Below, in pieces: positions 1 to 13,291 of a DNA stretch of 64,000 nucleotides. Below the pieces are notes generated by a model that searched no databases, had not been told where the DNA came from, and worked only from the letters and a program-made list of their open reading frames with translations. A program made the position numbers and the translations under genes. The DNA comes from Klebsormidium nitens (lineage: Eukaryota; Streptophyta; Klebsormidiophyceae; Klebsormidiales; Klebsormidiaceae), in contig DF236966.1 in NCBI GenBank assembly GCA_000708835.1, forward strand, positions 1 to 64,000. Direction: 5' to 3'. The first letter of the stretch is position 1. The number at the start of each line of letters is the position of its first letter.

Positions 1-1527
1 TTTCGTCACACAATATGGAACCACTCAAGAGACATGCTTGGCTCCAGTAGAAAAACTATAGCAACTTTACCGCAGAAGCCTTTAAAGCAACTTGAATGGC
101 CCGTAGGGTACGAACTTCACGTTGCAACACAAGGATTACATGGTCAAACCCTTTGCAAAATCGCCTTCTCGACACGACCAGTCAGGATTGCGGGCTGCAC
201 TGGCGCATGCACGGCGGTTCATTACACAGCAAACAAACATAGACATGCTCTAGCGCAATTAATTACTGAATGCACATTGATTGGTCGATTGCGCAGAGGC
301 CGGCAAAAGTGATGCAGGTCAAATTCGAGGGAGAACTTTTACTATACAACGACAAGCTGGCCCCGGAAACAACCGCGTTCAGCACATTCATTCATTGGTG
401 ACAGGCTTTTGGAAGAAAACAATGTGACCCAATTACTCCGATCGGATCACCGACAAGATTCAGCTGCTCCATGTGCGAGGAAGGATTGCAAAGGAAAAAG
501 CAAGCACCGTCAGATAAGCATCACCGGGTTTATCATATGAATGGGCTTAATGGGCTTCACCAATCGTCATCGATCTGCTTGGGCACTTTCGCGTTCCCAC
601 TGATCGGATGACTCATCCTCGCCCTTTTGAATCGGCACAGATTGCCGCCGCGCATGACAAGCAACGACTAGACTCGAAAAGAAGTGCATTTAAGGAGTTC
701 TGGAAGCAGACTTGTGAAAACCAGGCACTCATTCAGTCGACGTGTGATTTGGCAGCGACTCCAAACACAGATTGTAATCTCGACCACAACGTGACGCTTG
801 AGCTCAGTGAGGCGCGAAGGCCTCAATAATCGTTAAAGATCATAATCGAACGACTCTAACAAACCCAGCTCGAACCTTCAAGCTTGTTCCTATTTTACCA
901 ACTACGTCAGGTCGAAAGCATCAGAGACGGCTGCAAACTGTTTCGAGTCAGCCCGCGCATATCGAAATGAAAACCAGCAGCGGACATACACACATGATAG
1001 ACTAGCCTGAGAGCAGAGCCGTCAATTGAATATTGAAGGCGCATGGAAAAACCTACAGGCTCGCGAGCATGAAACCAACATCGCATACCTTAATGAAGCA
1101 TGCTGTCGATCTAAGTTTACGAAAACAATCAATCAATCTGCTCCTCTAGGTTTTTCATGCGGGCAAGAAACGAACCCATTGATGCAATATGCTGGCAGGA
1201 ACCAGTCAACAGCCCTCGACAGCCTCCAGACGCCAAAATACCATCGCATTACGCTCGCAGGCGCATTATAAAGACACAAGAAACGAACGAATCTGGGCCA
1301 GCTTGTCGTTTTCCGGATTCTTGTGCTCCGGTCAGATTGCGCTCGCTTTCCCCTCAATCAGATCCAGAACATGACCGACATCTGCAGCCAGACGCTTACT
1401 TTCAAGGTATTCAGAAAGTGGCAATCACTGGATATCGGATGCATGTTTGCTTGATAGATAACAATCTCCAAGGAGCACGAGGTCAATACAAAGAATGAGG
1501 ATTCTGAACAAGCATTAGGACCTGCTC
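1..1527. other. left flank, no gene supported
   Basis: This stretch lies downstream of the NOP56 stop codon. It holds only short open frames of up to about 113 codons, on both strands, with no family resemblance and no convincing chain of splice sites. It probably contains the NOP56 3' untranslated region near its right end and then spacer. I see no RNA gene, transposon end or long repeat. Confidence 0.5.
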
Positions 1528-4500
1528 CTATTGGTCTTCCTTGGACTTCTTTTTCTTTTTCTTTGGCGGCTCCTCTGCGGGTTGCGCGCCCCCATCCTCC
1601 GCCGCAGCTTTCTTCTTCTTTTTCTTGGTCGACGGCTCGTCGAATACAACCTCCTCCTCCGCAGCTGCAAAGGAGATTACGACACGCTATTAAGTCTTCT
1701 TGTTTGCGGAGGTTTCTTTATTCGTACGGCTTCTTTTCACAAGAAACTAGTCGAGCTTACTTGACCGGTCCTGCTTCGTCCCGCAAGAAAGCAGTCTCCA
1801 AAAGTCTCTGATTGAGTCTCGACACAGCGCCACTCATCAGAAGTCAACAAAAGATGCATCACAAGATCAACAATGACGATGAACGGTTGAAGTTCTTGGT
1901 ATAACGGAGATACATAGAGATTGAGCTCAGACTCCGTAGAACCAACACTGCGTCTTCAATCTCATCATGCTTAGAGACACTTCGAAGTAGTTGAGCAGAA
2001 ATCGAGTCCACCGGTGACGCCCAGGTCGCAGACTGATTCTGACCATGCAAGTCGGGGACTTGTAGATTGTACTAAGGAAACGAGAGAACAAACACTTTTC
2101 CAACTTTAGCGAAACCATCCCTGAACACGACAGAGACAAAGTCTCCCCAGAACGATGACACAACTTGTACCCCGTCGACCCTTCAACAGACGAGCGCCGA
2201 TAGTGCTCTCACCTGCTTCCCTCTTCTTCTTTTTCTTCTTCTCCCCGTCGGCGTCCGCTGCAGCTTGCTCCGGCTCCTCTGCCGGCGTCGCCGTTTCCTC
2301 TACCGCCACCCCCTTCTTCTTCTTCTTCTTTTTCTTCTCCGAGGTGCCTGCAGCAAACGCACGGAGACAAGCGCAGTAAGCACTTTGGTTTTCTTGGGCG
2401 ACTGCCTCATTGACCTTTCCAACTTGCTCTTTGTAGGGAAGTACGAAAGTTGTTTGCTTTTGACTTCTTTTTGGCGCAGAGCGCAAGACCAACAATCTAC
2501 AACCGGCGAATCGAGCACAGTTTGACGGAAAAGGCCCGGATGGCTCTGCCGTAAGCTGTCAGGCTCCTTGCAAAATATTTTGTAACGGAACACCGAGTCG
2601 AACTCAGCAAGTATTGACCGCAACCAAACATGCGAGCAAGCGTTCTTTCTACAAAAGAATCGTAAAACCCAGAAGGGGACTGGCCAACACCAGTCCCAAA
2701 TCAATGCTGAGAGAGACAACCACAAACAGAAATCAGTTCCACTTGCAGAAAACGCTGCCCTCAGGAAGACCTGTGTCCCCACATCCGGGCCTTTGCTCAA
2801 CTAGCAAAAGGGGACCGCGGGCTTGCCTCCCGCTTTCGGACCAAACCCTCTACAAACCCCGGCCGTCAACAATAGTCGGCCGACGTCTTTAGAGGGATGG
2901 TCCTCGACAGGAGACGCCCCCGCAGCCACTCCCGGTGGTGTCAGTGTGGTTAAGGAAATAACTCATCATTGGGCAGCATAGGTATCATGTAACCAGAGAG
3001 GAGCGAACCAGTCGATCAACAGAGAAGATGATACGAACATCCTTGAACCGTGCCGGTCTGTGAGCGTGAAGATTGCCAACCGCAGACCAACCGCAGGAGC
3101 GTCAGATAATGCACTAGTTGCGGTTACGGTGCTCCAGAACAGCACATGAAAGCCGCTCTTGACTCTTCCTTCGACCAGCTCAGACGGCTCCAAGCAGCGT
3201 ATGCATGGCATCCCATCCAATTTCATCCAAAGCAACCCAATCGCAGATGACCATAAGCTTGCGGACACAGCGTAAAACCCCCCGTCTTGTTTCACACTGA
3301 CAGGCCAGACGACTAGAACGGCCGATAAAACCCGGCACCACCGAAGTGGACTGGTCCAATGAGAGCGCACGCACCAAACCGTGTATCTGAACACACCAAA
3401 CTCAAGTAGTCTTTTGTCACACACCTTTCACGCAGCACTTTCGAAGGACGACAAAAGAGCCTACCAACTCCAACGAGAATTCAAGTTTCGCGACCAGCCA
3501 GATCAACAAGAGTCAAAACGCAACAACAGCTAAGACCGAGCCTCCAGAACTGACGTGGCCAATCCAGCAGTCATTTCCATAACTCGTACCAGTGGAGCCA
3601 TTTGAGTGCCACCGGGCAACAACAATCGTTCTGAAAAGAGGAAAGAAAGCACGAACGGAGAGTAAAGCGCGCACCTGCTTCAGCGGCGTCCCCGTTAGCC
3701 GTGTGCAGCTCCTTGATGACGGCGTGCATGACGTCAATGTTCTTACGGGGCGCGATGCCCTTGTCATAGAACTCGAGCCGCTCCTCCACCTGTTCCCGCA
3801 ACTTGACGCCAAATGCCGACGTGCTCTCCTCTGCAGATAGAAAAGTAGGAACAGGATCGGCACGGGGTTTGCTTACTCGTCTGCCCGGCAAATCAGGATT
3901 ACAACACTCTTGAAATGGCGGCTTTTGCTCTGCCTTGTGTTCGGCTGAGTCCATTCATCGCTGACACCTTTCCGACCTACTTCCTTGGCTTCGACAGATC
4001 CAGGAATATGCAAGAGGGGCGGACTGATAGAAAGTGGGAAGGTGCTCTCTACTCCGAATGCTGGTGCTGGCCACCGTCAGAGGCACAAAGAAAGCAGACA
4101 CTCTGATGCCAGCAATCTCGTACGACAACGTTCAGCAGGGAGGCGAGGGGACAGTTCCAAGGCTGACAAACTCCGAAAAACGACAGAGACTACAGATACT
4201 GCCTAAACCTAAGTGGAAGTCACGAGTCATCTGCTCACTTCGCTATGCGGTGAAGTCCCTAAGATGAATTCGGCCAGGGCAACTGGCAGATTCGGATCCG
4301 GTATGTTTAAAACTCTCCTCCGAGGACGTCGGCAGCTTCGTGGTACTTTGAATTCTTGATCAACTCCCCTTTCTAAACAAGATAGACGAGGCCAAAAGTT
4401 GAGGGGCAAGAAATCTGCGCGCAGGCTTGATAGACTTGAGAGCTCACCTTGGAAGCAGTCTATCCTGGAGGCAATGGAGCACTTGTTGGCAAGATACCGC

Positions 4501-7500
4501 GATATCCTGCCCTTGTTGCGCGCGGTCGCCCTCCCAATGAAGGACGAGTGGAAGATCAGCCCGTACTTCGGCGTGTTGCCCTTCGTCTTCAAGGCTCTGA
4601 GAAACAAGAATAGCTGACGTCAGCAGATGAGGCAAGGTACGGGGGCAGGGAAAGATACGTTTAAAGAGAGGAAAACAGTACTGGAAAATGGCGTCGAATC
4701 TGAGCACCTGCAAGCTTGAAGCAACGCAAGACGTCTCCATTCGGTCCATCATAGAAGAAACCTTGCACATGTGTGCGTGACGTGCGGTTTTCTTATGGCT
4801 CTGCATGACAGCAGTAGCTTTGGGTGCGCTACCCAAGAAAGAGTTCGTCTTTGCCCGAGAACACGACAAAGCCAGAGGCTATGAAGAACACGCTATACTG
4901 CAATCGCGGATGGGCATAAACCAGCAACAACCAATTGGTTGGACCCGCCCCGTTGCAGACCGCTTCTTGAATACACCAATCTGCAACAATCCTACTTCCT
5001 TGCACAGGAGCGCTAATGCAAAAAACGAGTGCGTGGTAAGGACGTGCTCGATACAATCATTGATCAAAACCTCAAACTGAGCTGCTATGAATTCTTCTTG
5101 ACACTGAATCTCTACTCAGGACCTCTGATGATGGTGCGCATTGCCTTCGACATTTTGCACTTGAAAAATGACCGCTGGCAACAACCATTTTAGACTTCCA
5201 GGGCTCATTTGCTCGCACTTCGTTTGGAAGAGATCCCAACCTACTGTGTCGTCTTAGCCCTCACCAACCAAAACAAAAACAGCCAAAAAGTATGAATTGA
5301 CCCATGCCTAATGACGATGGCACAAACAAAAGGGCAAACACAAAGGATGCAGCCCTCCAAGATTAAGGATGGTGAGGAGCTCATATCGAATTCGAATGAA
5401 AGCATGCACCCAATCCCAAGAACTTTCCTGAGAAGCGACAAGAACAACAACGGACAGGCTCGCCCCGTGGTCAACAGACTGAAGATTGCAGATCCAAGCA
5501 GCACCGCAGGATTCTGCAGGTCTCGAGTACGCATATGAAAACAACACTGCTCCTTGTGAAGGCGCCAGAGCATTCTGCACTGAAATTCAGCAGAGAGGCC
5601 AAGAACTACGCAGAAATACTGGTGCAACTGAAATTTGCAACGAAGTCCCTGATTTACGAGATCGGACATAAACTATTTGTGCTGTGTGCCACCTCTGTAG
5701 CTGACAGACTGTGTAGATTCAAAGAAGACTTATCATCAGCCAGCGCGATGGAGGCAAAACAAGGCGTGGCACAGACGCAGAGCTAAGAGTCGTCTTTCCG
5801 CCACTCAAAGAGGCATCAGCATTCCCCCTGAACCCTGGGATCAGTGAGTTCATTCCCAACAGGCTGGATCGTCTTTGCCTCACCGAGAAGCCATGGCCTG
5901 GCTTCTCAACACCTTACAAGGACACTTGAACCAAAAGGCTCCAAGAAAAAGGAAATAGACCGATAAGTTCATGAACATTCATCCGACAACAGGCACACGC
6001 CCCTCTGATACATCCACGAACCCAAAAAATCGATACCTCACGCGTCTACTCTACTTTTCGCTATACAATTCAACCGGCCAAGTTACGGTACATTGCAGCA
6101 AAAACCAACAAACTGGCCCCATTTGAGCACCTGAAGAGCGCCTTCTCCGCCCCCAGAATCTGCACAGTGGAAGCCGGGTACTTGGCCAGGTTGGTCAGAC
6201 TCCCCGCGTGCGAAATGAGACGCGCCCCGACCATCTCTCCGATGAGCGCCGCCAGGTTCGGCGCAACGTCGTTCATCTTGGAGACGAGGTATGCGTGCAG
6301 CTCCTTGCGGTACTCGACCAGCTCGATCACGCGCTGCGCAAAGTTCTCGATGTTGATCAGGTCCACAGGGGAAATGTCCTGGCCTGCAGCAAGAAACGGG
6401 CGGAGTTTTAAAATATTCTCAAACGAGCGTGAGCCCTGCATTTTGGCAGCAATTGGGCGATTTGATTGAAGACAAGCCTTTGCAAAGTTCAACGAGCTCG
6501 ATCACGCGCTGCGCAAAATGTCGACGTCGATGAGGTCCACTACGGACATATCCCAAGAAAGGGGGGCGGGTCCTCAAGAGAACTGGGATCAAAGTGAGCC
6601 CTGCCATTTTGCAATTAATGATCGACATATCAGGGAAGAGAGGAGCTACATACGGATCCCCTGATCGACAGGAGAAACGTCCTCATCTGTAAGAACATAC
6701 TCTTGAACCAACATGCGGAAAGGCAGAGGTAGGAGCGAAACCAACACTACAGAGCAGGTTTGGAAGGAACCAGGTACTGCCCAAACTTCTGCGCATACTT
6801 TTTTTTGAAGAAACGCAGCAGCGAATGCTTTCTGCTTGTTTTCAAATTGTCTTATAAGGCCTCTGCGAAACAGCCCCCTGAACAAAAGTGAACACCATTG
6901 GAGGCACAAAGAACATTGACCCAGGATCTGAAGAAGCAAGATACGCGATGCTACTGCATATCAGGAAAACCGAGCACCTTAAGATCAAAAGCTCACCCAT
7001 GGACGCCTTGGCGGCCTCCACGACCTCCTTGGCCTTGTCCTCATCCCCAATGATCTCTGTGAGCGACTCGACGGCGTCGTCCGACAACTGCGACTTGTCC
7101 TTGATGTACTTGGCCACCTTGGCGTACTGGTAGTTGTCGTTCACAATCTTCACCAGCTCAGGGAAGTGCCATGAGTACCACTCCCTGCAGCAAACATTGT
7201 ACCTATTAGATTGGAGAAACCTTCGTCGTGAGTTGTCAATCTCTAGTCCATTGATTGCTTGTACATTGTGGGGTGTGGTATCTTCAGAGGAGCTATAGAA
7301 CCTGGTGGGCGGCGAACCACATTTTCACAAACCAATGTGGTTATGACCATGGAACCCAATAGCTGTTTTGTTAGGTACACCTCCACCAGGAGCTTTTCAA
7401 CGCTGCTGATACAGAACCCTTGAAACCAAACATTAAGCCTTTCGTTGCGTGTTCGAGAGTGACCGCGTAGTCCTCATGCTCCATTGCGGAAAGGAAAGCC

Positions 7501-9569
7501 AATATTTTAATCTCCAAATTGCCAGAATTGAGGCTGCAGCTCACCAAAAACAGCCGCAGCCAAGTGCCCTACTAAGTTATGAAAGAAATTAAGACCTTTT
7601 GAAAAGCCTACAGGGATGATAAAACAGCTTCACAGGAGCTCTGCCCTTTGGTGGTGCTCACCTGACTCGCATGACGAAGGTGTTGACGTCCTTGTCAAGC
7701 GTGTCCAGCAGGGAGATGCTCTGGATAATCATGTTGTCTACACGGTTTACGTTGAACTTGACCTTGGACCGCGAGTAACTGTGAGACAGCCCCAGCTGCG
7801 CCTTCTCAATGTCGCCCTCCTGTGATGGGAGTTGAAGTTAGCTACAATTTAAATGGCTAAAAACTCGCTCTAATTTGGCTTTCAAAAACATCCTTGCTTT
7901 GTTTTTTTCATATGTTCTTTCAGCGACCACTAGTAGCCTTCCCCAATGGGGCCCCTCAGATGCAAGAATGGCCACCCTAACCGGAATTCTGGTTGCAACT
8001 GACAGCAGAAGCTGCGGAGTGCACATTCTCAATAAAGTCCATTTCGTGATTTGGCATACTCAACCGCTTTATGACGCACTTACTCCAGACCTTGAACTTT
8101 CTTCCCAGCCATGTTGTCGTCCTTTCAATCTAAAGGGAGGACCGTACTTAAGGAACCAGACATGTACCGCTTGCCGGAATTGACGACAGACAGCGGCCCA
8201 AAAGAGCTGGCCTTACTCAACGAACACAAGTAAGCCCCTAACCTTGAGGTCCTTGACGAAGCGCTGAAAGTGCAGCCTAATCCCCCGGATGAACTCCAGC
8301 ACAAACTCGTTGCTCTGCACCGGCACGCTAAGGGCCTCAAAAATGGACGACCCCAGCTTAGGCTCGCCCACGCCCAGGCTGAACTTGGCCTTCTTGCCAG
8401 GCTTCACCTTGGGCAGGTTCATCTCCAAAAAGTTTTGCAGGTCCGATGTCATGATGCCTGTTGCATTAAGGGTCCGGATCAGCAAACTGGCCTGGCAACA
8501 AACGCTGCCCGTTGCATTGGCTGATGGATATTTTCATGGTTGTCCTGAAGACAATCCTACGTAGAAACAAAGAACCTCCCAGTAGCATTTCTTGATCCAG
8601 AAACAATCGCATCTATGCACCACCACAGAATGCTTTCTTTCTTGCATTCAATGTAAAGACCTCCAGCACCACTTAAAGGCAGTCTGGCGGGCCACAATAA
8701 CAATATAATCAACAGTGGTAACGGCCTGGTAATGGTCTTTCCCACCATCCTCTTTCACTGACTCCATGCAGAAAGACTTTCTACACTACTCCTTACCACA
8801 ATGGCCTCTACTTATATAGGACCACGAAACCCCTAATTCCTTCTACACGGATGCAGATTGAATCTTTTGTTTGACTGCTTCCATCTGTGCTCGGGTATGC
8901 AGCGACTAAATTGTATACTGAAGTATCACAAATGCAATTCCTATCACACAATCCAGGCCTGTGCACCACACATTCTTTCAGTGCCACATTCACAGGCCTC
9001 CCAGTCTCACCTTCTGAGACAGCATTGATCTGCTCGAGAGCATCTGCCGCAGATGCAAAGGGCTTAAACGCCTCCAAGTGCACCACTTTGCTGAACCGCG
9101 TGAGCTCAGTCACCGAGTCCTGAACTGCAGCAGCATTCTGGCCAATCTCGTCCAGCGCAGTCACATTGAAGAGGGCGTAACCGGACGCTGATTCGTACAA
9201 TATGAAGAGCGCCTGTATCAAACATTGAAGAGCGAAGATAAATATGAAGAGGAACGAGTGAGCAGCAACCATTACCAAGGAAAAGACAGCTTTCCTGAAG
9301 AGAAACAAAGAATCAAAACAACCTCCAGTTGAAGGCCTCACCACCCACATATGGGCACTCATTGCTGAAATGTTTCAGTTCCTCCTGTATTTGAATCTGC
9401 TTACGCTAACTTAAAACTTAGATTCGCGATCACCGCCACTACCAGCATTTGCTCCAACAAGTATTGTATTCCAAAATGCGGGAAAGTGCATTCAAGCTGT
9501 AGAAGTGGGCATCACAGACCAGAATAGCAAAGAGTAACCGTTAATCCTTCTGCAAAAGCAGCTTACCAT
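1528..9569 (-). CDS. NOP56: nucleolar protein 56 (box C/D snoRNP core), 10 exons
   Basis: The model joins minus-strand exons 9569-9567, 9212-9011, 8457-8243, 7819-7662, 7184-6997, 6383-6131, 4596-4448, 3830-3675, 2347-2213 and 1664-1528 (1596 nt, 531 aa). Known role: NOP56 pairs with NOP58, fibrillarin and 15.5K to guide rRNA 2'-O-methylation in the nucleolus. The N-terminus carries the family start [15 protein letters not shown]. Residues around 165-410 form the NOSIC/Nop domain, with [17 protein letters not shown] and [23 protein letters not shown]56 is preferred over NOP58 because of FHSSFIGRA and [14 protein letters not shown]. The last two exons (about residues 442-531) are lysine/glutamate blocks, as in the family tail. 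The first coding exon is only the ATG, followed directly by a perfect gtaagc donor. It is divergent from the D27-like gene. Intron 5 contains decayed copies of the exon 6 start. Confidence 0.95.
6491..6690 (-). repeat. decayed copies of NOP56 exon 6 start in intron 5
   Basis: Read on the minus strand, about 6570-6491 repeats the beginning of exon 6, including the stretch around TTTGCGCAGCGCGTGATCGA, and the pyrimidine-rich intron end before it. A second, shorter copy near 6690-6650 translates as [12 protein letters not shown] against [12 protein letters not shown] in the exon. The flanking intron text (aaaatg-cagggctcac) is also repeated, so the duplicated unit is roughly 165 nt and spans the splice junction. 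Confidence 0.75.
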
Positions 9570-10133
9570 GGTTACAGCTGCACCCCAGGAACTGGCCCCT
9601 CAACGGGGCAGCCTGTACGCTTCCGACTATCTAAACCAGGCAGCCCGCCAGGCTTATGGCTTGCCTGAAACCAACTATCTCTTGGCGTCAGCTGCCCCCT
9701 AGATTTGCCGCACTCTTTCTCTCTGTTGAAGTCGTTTGCAAGTGCTCTTCAAACTTCAGTTCCAAGACGCAAGAGCTGTTTCAACTTCAAGTTTCAAGGG
9801 CTGGATTTGCGGACTTCTTTTTTAGAGTGGATGGCGAAGGACATCGTCCAATACAAGGCCCTGCAGCTCCACCCTTCGACAAGGGAATACAATCAGCTAT
9901 ACTGGAGGCCCTGTTTTCAGATGAGCAAGTTCATTTTTTGAGGGATCACCTTGAACCTGAAACTTTTACACTGATCAACAGCGTACCTATGCAGCAAGGA
10001 TTCCTCCGCTCTATGGAACCAAGTGGCAAGACAGAAGCTTGAAGCTGAAGTTGAAGGCGCTGCTACAGCCTCTGACGTACCAGAACTTTATTTTAGTCTG
10101 CAATTCTTGCCTGACACAGCCTCACGAGTCACA
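9570..10133. promoter_or_regulatory. NOP56 / D27-like divergent intergenic region
   Basis: This 564-nt space separates the NOP56 ATG on the minus strand from the first in-frame ATG of the D27-like gene on the plus strand. It must hold both 5' leaders and both promoters. I see no clear TATA box or plant telo-box. A plus-strand 44-codon frame starting at 9568 ends at a TAG and could be an upstream ORF. Nothing else in it is recognisable. Confidence 0.5.
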
Positions 10134-13100
10134 ATGGCACATTCTGCCAGCAGCATGCTGGTATCACGTCAGTGTGCACACTTTGATCTTCCAGATTTGT
10201 CAGCAAGAAGGAGTTGGACAGAGCGGGGCCACTTACAGACCTCCACAGCAAGCCACATCAGCTATGCGTCTCCTTTGAATGGCAGCTCTTTTCCATGTGA
10301 CAGGCGATCGAGAGCACGGCGCCCATCCAGAAACCATACCAAGGCTGTCATATGGTTAGGAGAGCCTAGCGTTACTAGACTAGGGCCGGTTACTAGTGGG
10401 TCATTCAAAGGCCGAAGGACAGCTGCAGATAGCTCTGACTCTAGAGCACCTATAGCTGAGTCTTCTTCTAGAATAATTGACAGAAGTGCACGTCAAGTGC
10501 AATGCCATGGCGTCCCTGTAAACTTCTCAGATGGGCCGCAGGCAACAGACACTGAAAGTGGGCCAAGCAGCACGGAACAGCTTGGCCCTGATGGGCGGCC
10601 AAAGAGGGTATACAAGGATACCCCCTTTGACCTGGCATTTATCCAAGTGTGCCGGCAGGCTTACGGAAAGCTGGCTCAGTGGCAGGTGCGGTGGTTAAGT
10701 TTCTCTAGCCCAGTCAAAAAGTTGGTTGACGCCGGAGGTGTGTGAAATGGTTGAGCAGATTGGACAGGTGCTTATTCTTCAGGATGGTTCTGTGGTTTTG
10801 CGGCTGTTTTTCCGAAAGGGATTGCTGAGACACTAGTGACACTGTCCGCCGCTTTATGTAAAGAGAAGGGCAAATCCCTGATCCTGATTTACTGAAGATA
10901 CAGAGTCTCAGGCCAAGAATAACACCAACTATTGGCTCGTATGGTATCTTACGAAAGGCAACCAATCTTTCCGCATTTGTTGTGAGAGGCAAGTCTGCTT
11001 AATCAGTCTCATTATGGATCTGCAGGACATCTACATGCGCCAACAGAACATGTAGTTGCACTTACCAGAAGGACAGCTACCCTCACCAGAACCCAGTAGC
11101 TTCTATGAAAGTGCTGTCCTTTCTTCTGCAGTCCCCTCGTAGCTACGAGGATGGCTACCGCGGCATGGTCGACGTTTCGCTGGCCCTGATGCGCAGCCGG
11201 CCAAATGTAAAGGAACAGAGGGCAGCAATTCTACAGGGCTTTCCCAAGGTCCCCCAGTGGTTCCGGAAAGCGTTCCCGTACTCGAACTGGGGGGCGGAGC
11301 TGAACGCCAGGATCACGCCCGCGTTCTTCACATGGCTTGTCGGTCCAATGGAGGTAAGAATTTGTCTATGTCTACGCCCGACCAAGGTTTCTAAACTGGT
11401 TGCAAAAAATTGCTCCTGGGTCCCATGGGAGCGGCGGAGCTGAAAGCGAGATTGAACACGTGAACCTGTGGGGGTTGAATAGGCCCCATGTAGGAGGTTC
11501 GCCTTTGCATATGCGGACCTGTGCAGAGAGTTGTACAGCAGGTTTGAGGTGTTTGTAGAAGCTGGCCCAAAGATTGACTCGTTTGTCTTTGAGGAGACCT
11601 CGTCCATCTCATTAGAAGGTTCTGTCTAGCGAGTTCTTGAAAGCCAAGCCATGGGTTTGATGGCCTTTTGGGGATTTGCTTCTTGAAAGGATAAACGGGT
11701 TGGCATCTCTTTTAAAAATTGTGGATCTCTGTTGTAGAAGCTGACGGGTCTGAGGAAGACGTAGATAGCAGGCTGCGGGGTTCCAGCAGAGGCGGACTCT
11801 ACCTTTGATACTTTGGAAAAGATGGACCGTGATTATGTCACCCCAGACTTTCGATGAGAAAACGAGTCGGCTTCAAGGAAGGGAACAGTTCGTTTGATAA
11901 TGTGGTTCGCTTTGTCAAAGACCAGCTTCCGCAACCTGAGAGGTTTTTTCGAACGGGGCCACCTTTCACGTCTCTGCGAACCATCAAGTTACAGGTTGAC
12001 TTGCGTGCATCATTCGAATCCAGATTGCACATTCTGCGGAGCACAGAATGACTTCAAAATCTCGATTTAATCACGTGCAGTTGAAGGCAGGGATGCAGAT
12101 CGGACCATTTAAATCTTTATGAAAGCTCTCTGCCTCCAGAATGAAGCCAAACTTATACGAAGTATAGTAAGTGAGGCCTTTTGTTGACTTTGAGCCTTCC
12201 CCTTGCAACGTGCAATACTTCGAGATCAAGGAGCGGCGCGCAGGCCGACCGGCGTCTTTTGCAAACCTTCGTCAAAGCCGAAAAACCGAAACGAGCGGAG
12301 TGAGAAAGAAGGTTCATTTTAGATTCTCCTTTGCAAGCCTCTTCCCCTGCTTGTGCAGATCTTCGAGGTTGAGATCGACGGCGTGAAGCAGCGGAGCGGC
12401 GTGCAGATCGAGCGGTGCCGGTATTTGGAGGAGAGCGGCTGCACGGGCATGTGCGTTAACCTGTGCAAGTTCCCTACGCAGACCTTCTTCACTGAGGAGC
12501 TCGGGTGAGGCCCAAGTTTAGGAGAAGAATCGGCCGTTCTCGAATCGAGTTGGTACGACTCGTTTTGCCAAGCGGGGAGTTGCTTCCGTCTTCTCCAACC
12601 GCTTGAGCTTGAAGGAAACCCGTTGAGTTGCCAGTACTTCGAAGTTGCAGAAGATGGATTCCTTCCTGCAGCCTCTTTCATGTCGAAAACATGACGGAGG
12701 AGTTCAGGAGTCTGGGAAGAAGGGGGCTTTCGAGTCTCCGTTTTGTTACTTTTATGAAACGTGTTGAGATGAGCAGGTTGGCAGCGGCAAAATGGACCGT
12801 ATCATGAGGACGGCCAGTCGTAAGAAGGACGAAGGGTCTTTCTGGTTATCGACGACTCCAAATGGGTCTGTATCGATGACTCGACTGCACTGAACCGTTG
12901 TTCTGCTGAATACTACCGGCCTTGCTGTCAGATGCTGGGACTCCAAGCATCCTCAATGTTAGTATCGTATGCCCCTTTTTGATCTCCAGCCAGACAACGT
13001 GTTTCGATCGGTTAGGCTTCTTACAAGCACACCAAAAGTTGCGGCATTACTCAAAATCGTCCACAAAACATGTGGCCTTACCAGACTCTCCATCTTGTCG

Positions 13101-13291
13101 CTCAACCATTTCATTCTCTTCGGTGCAGGATGCCGCTTTCCATGGAACCAAAATTTGAAGACCTGAGTTGCCAAATGATCTTTGGCAAGAAGCCACCAGA
13201 TATTGAAGACGACGAAGTCATGAAACAGCCCTGCTTCGCTCTCTGTCCAACCGCAAATGTACAAGCTCCCGCCTGTCCTAAATTGCGGTGA
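10134..13291 (+). CDS. DWARF27-like carotenoid isomerase, plastid-targeted, 4 exons
   Basis: Exons are 10134-10685, 11132-11353, 12359-12504 and 13129-13291 (1083 nt, 360 aa). D27 proteins are iron-dependent plastid enzymes that isomerise all-trans or 9-cis beta-carotene, the entry step toward strigolactone-type signals; D27-like paralogues have related isomerase activity. Residues about 185-360 match the D27 C-terminal domain throughout: [82 protein letters not shown] and the ending KQPCFALCP...CPKL. The cysteines and [13 protein letters not shown] are conserved. The first 180 residues are Ser/Arg-rich, fitting a chloroplast transit peptide. The start is the first ATG in the frame; upstream codons stay open only to a GTG, so an extra 5' exon is not excluded. 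Which D27 subfamily it belongs to cannot be told by eye. Confidence 0.88.
11397..11493 (+). repeat. probable decayed copy of D27-like exon 2 end in intron 2
   Basis: The stretch with tggttgcaaaaaattg, then gcggcggagctgaaagcgag, then ggccccatgtaggaggt parallels, in order, the exon 2 end (tggttccggaaagcg, gggcggagctgaacgccagg, ggtccaatggaggt). The copy sits just after the real donor at 11354. Divergence is high, so this is weaker than the copies in ATG6, the lipase and DEG15. Confidence 0.45.
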
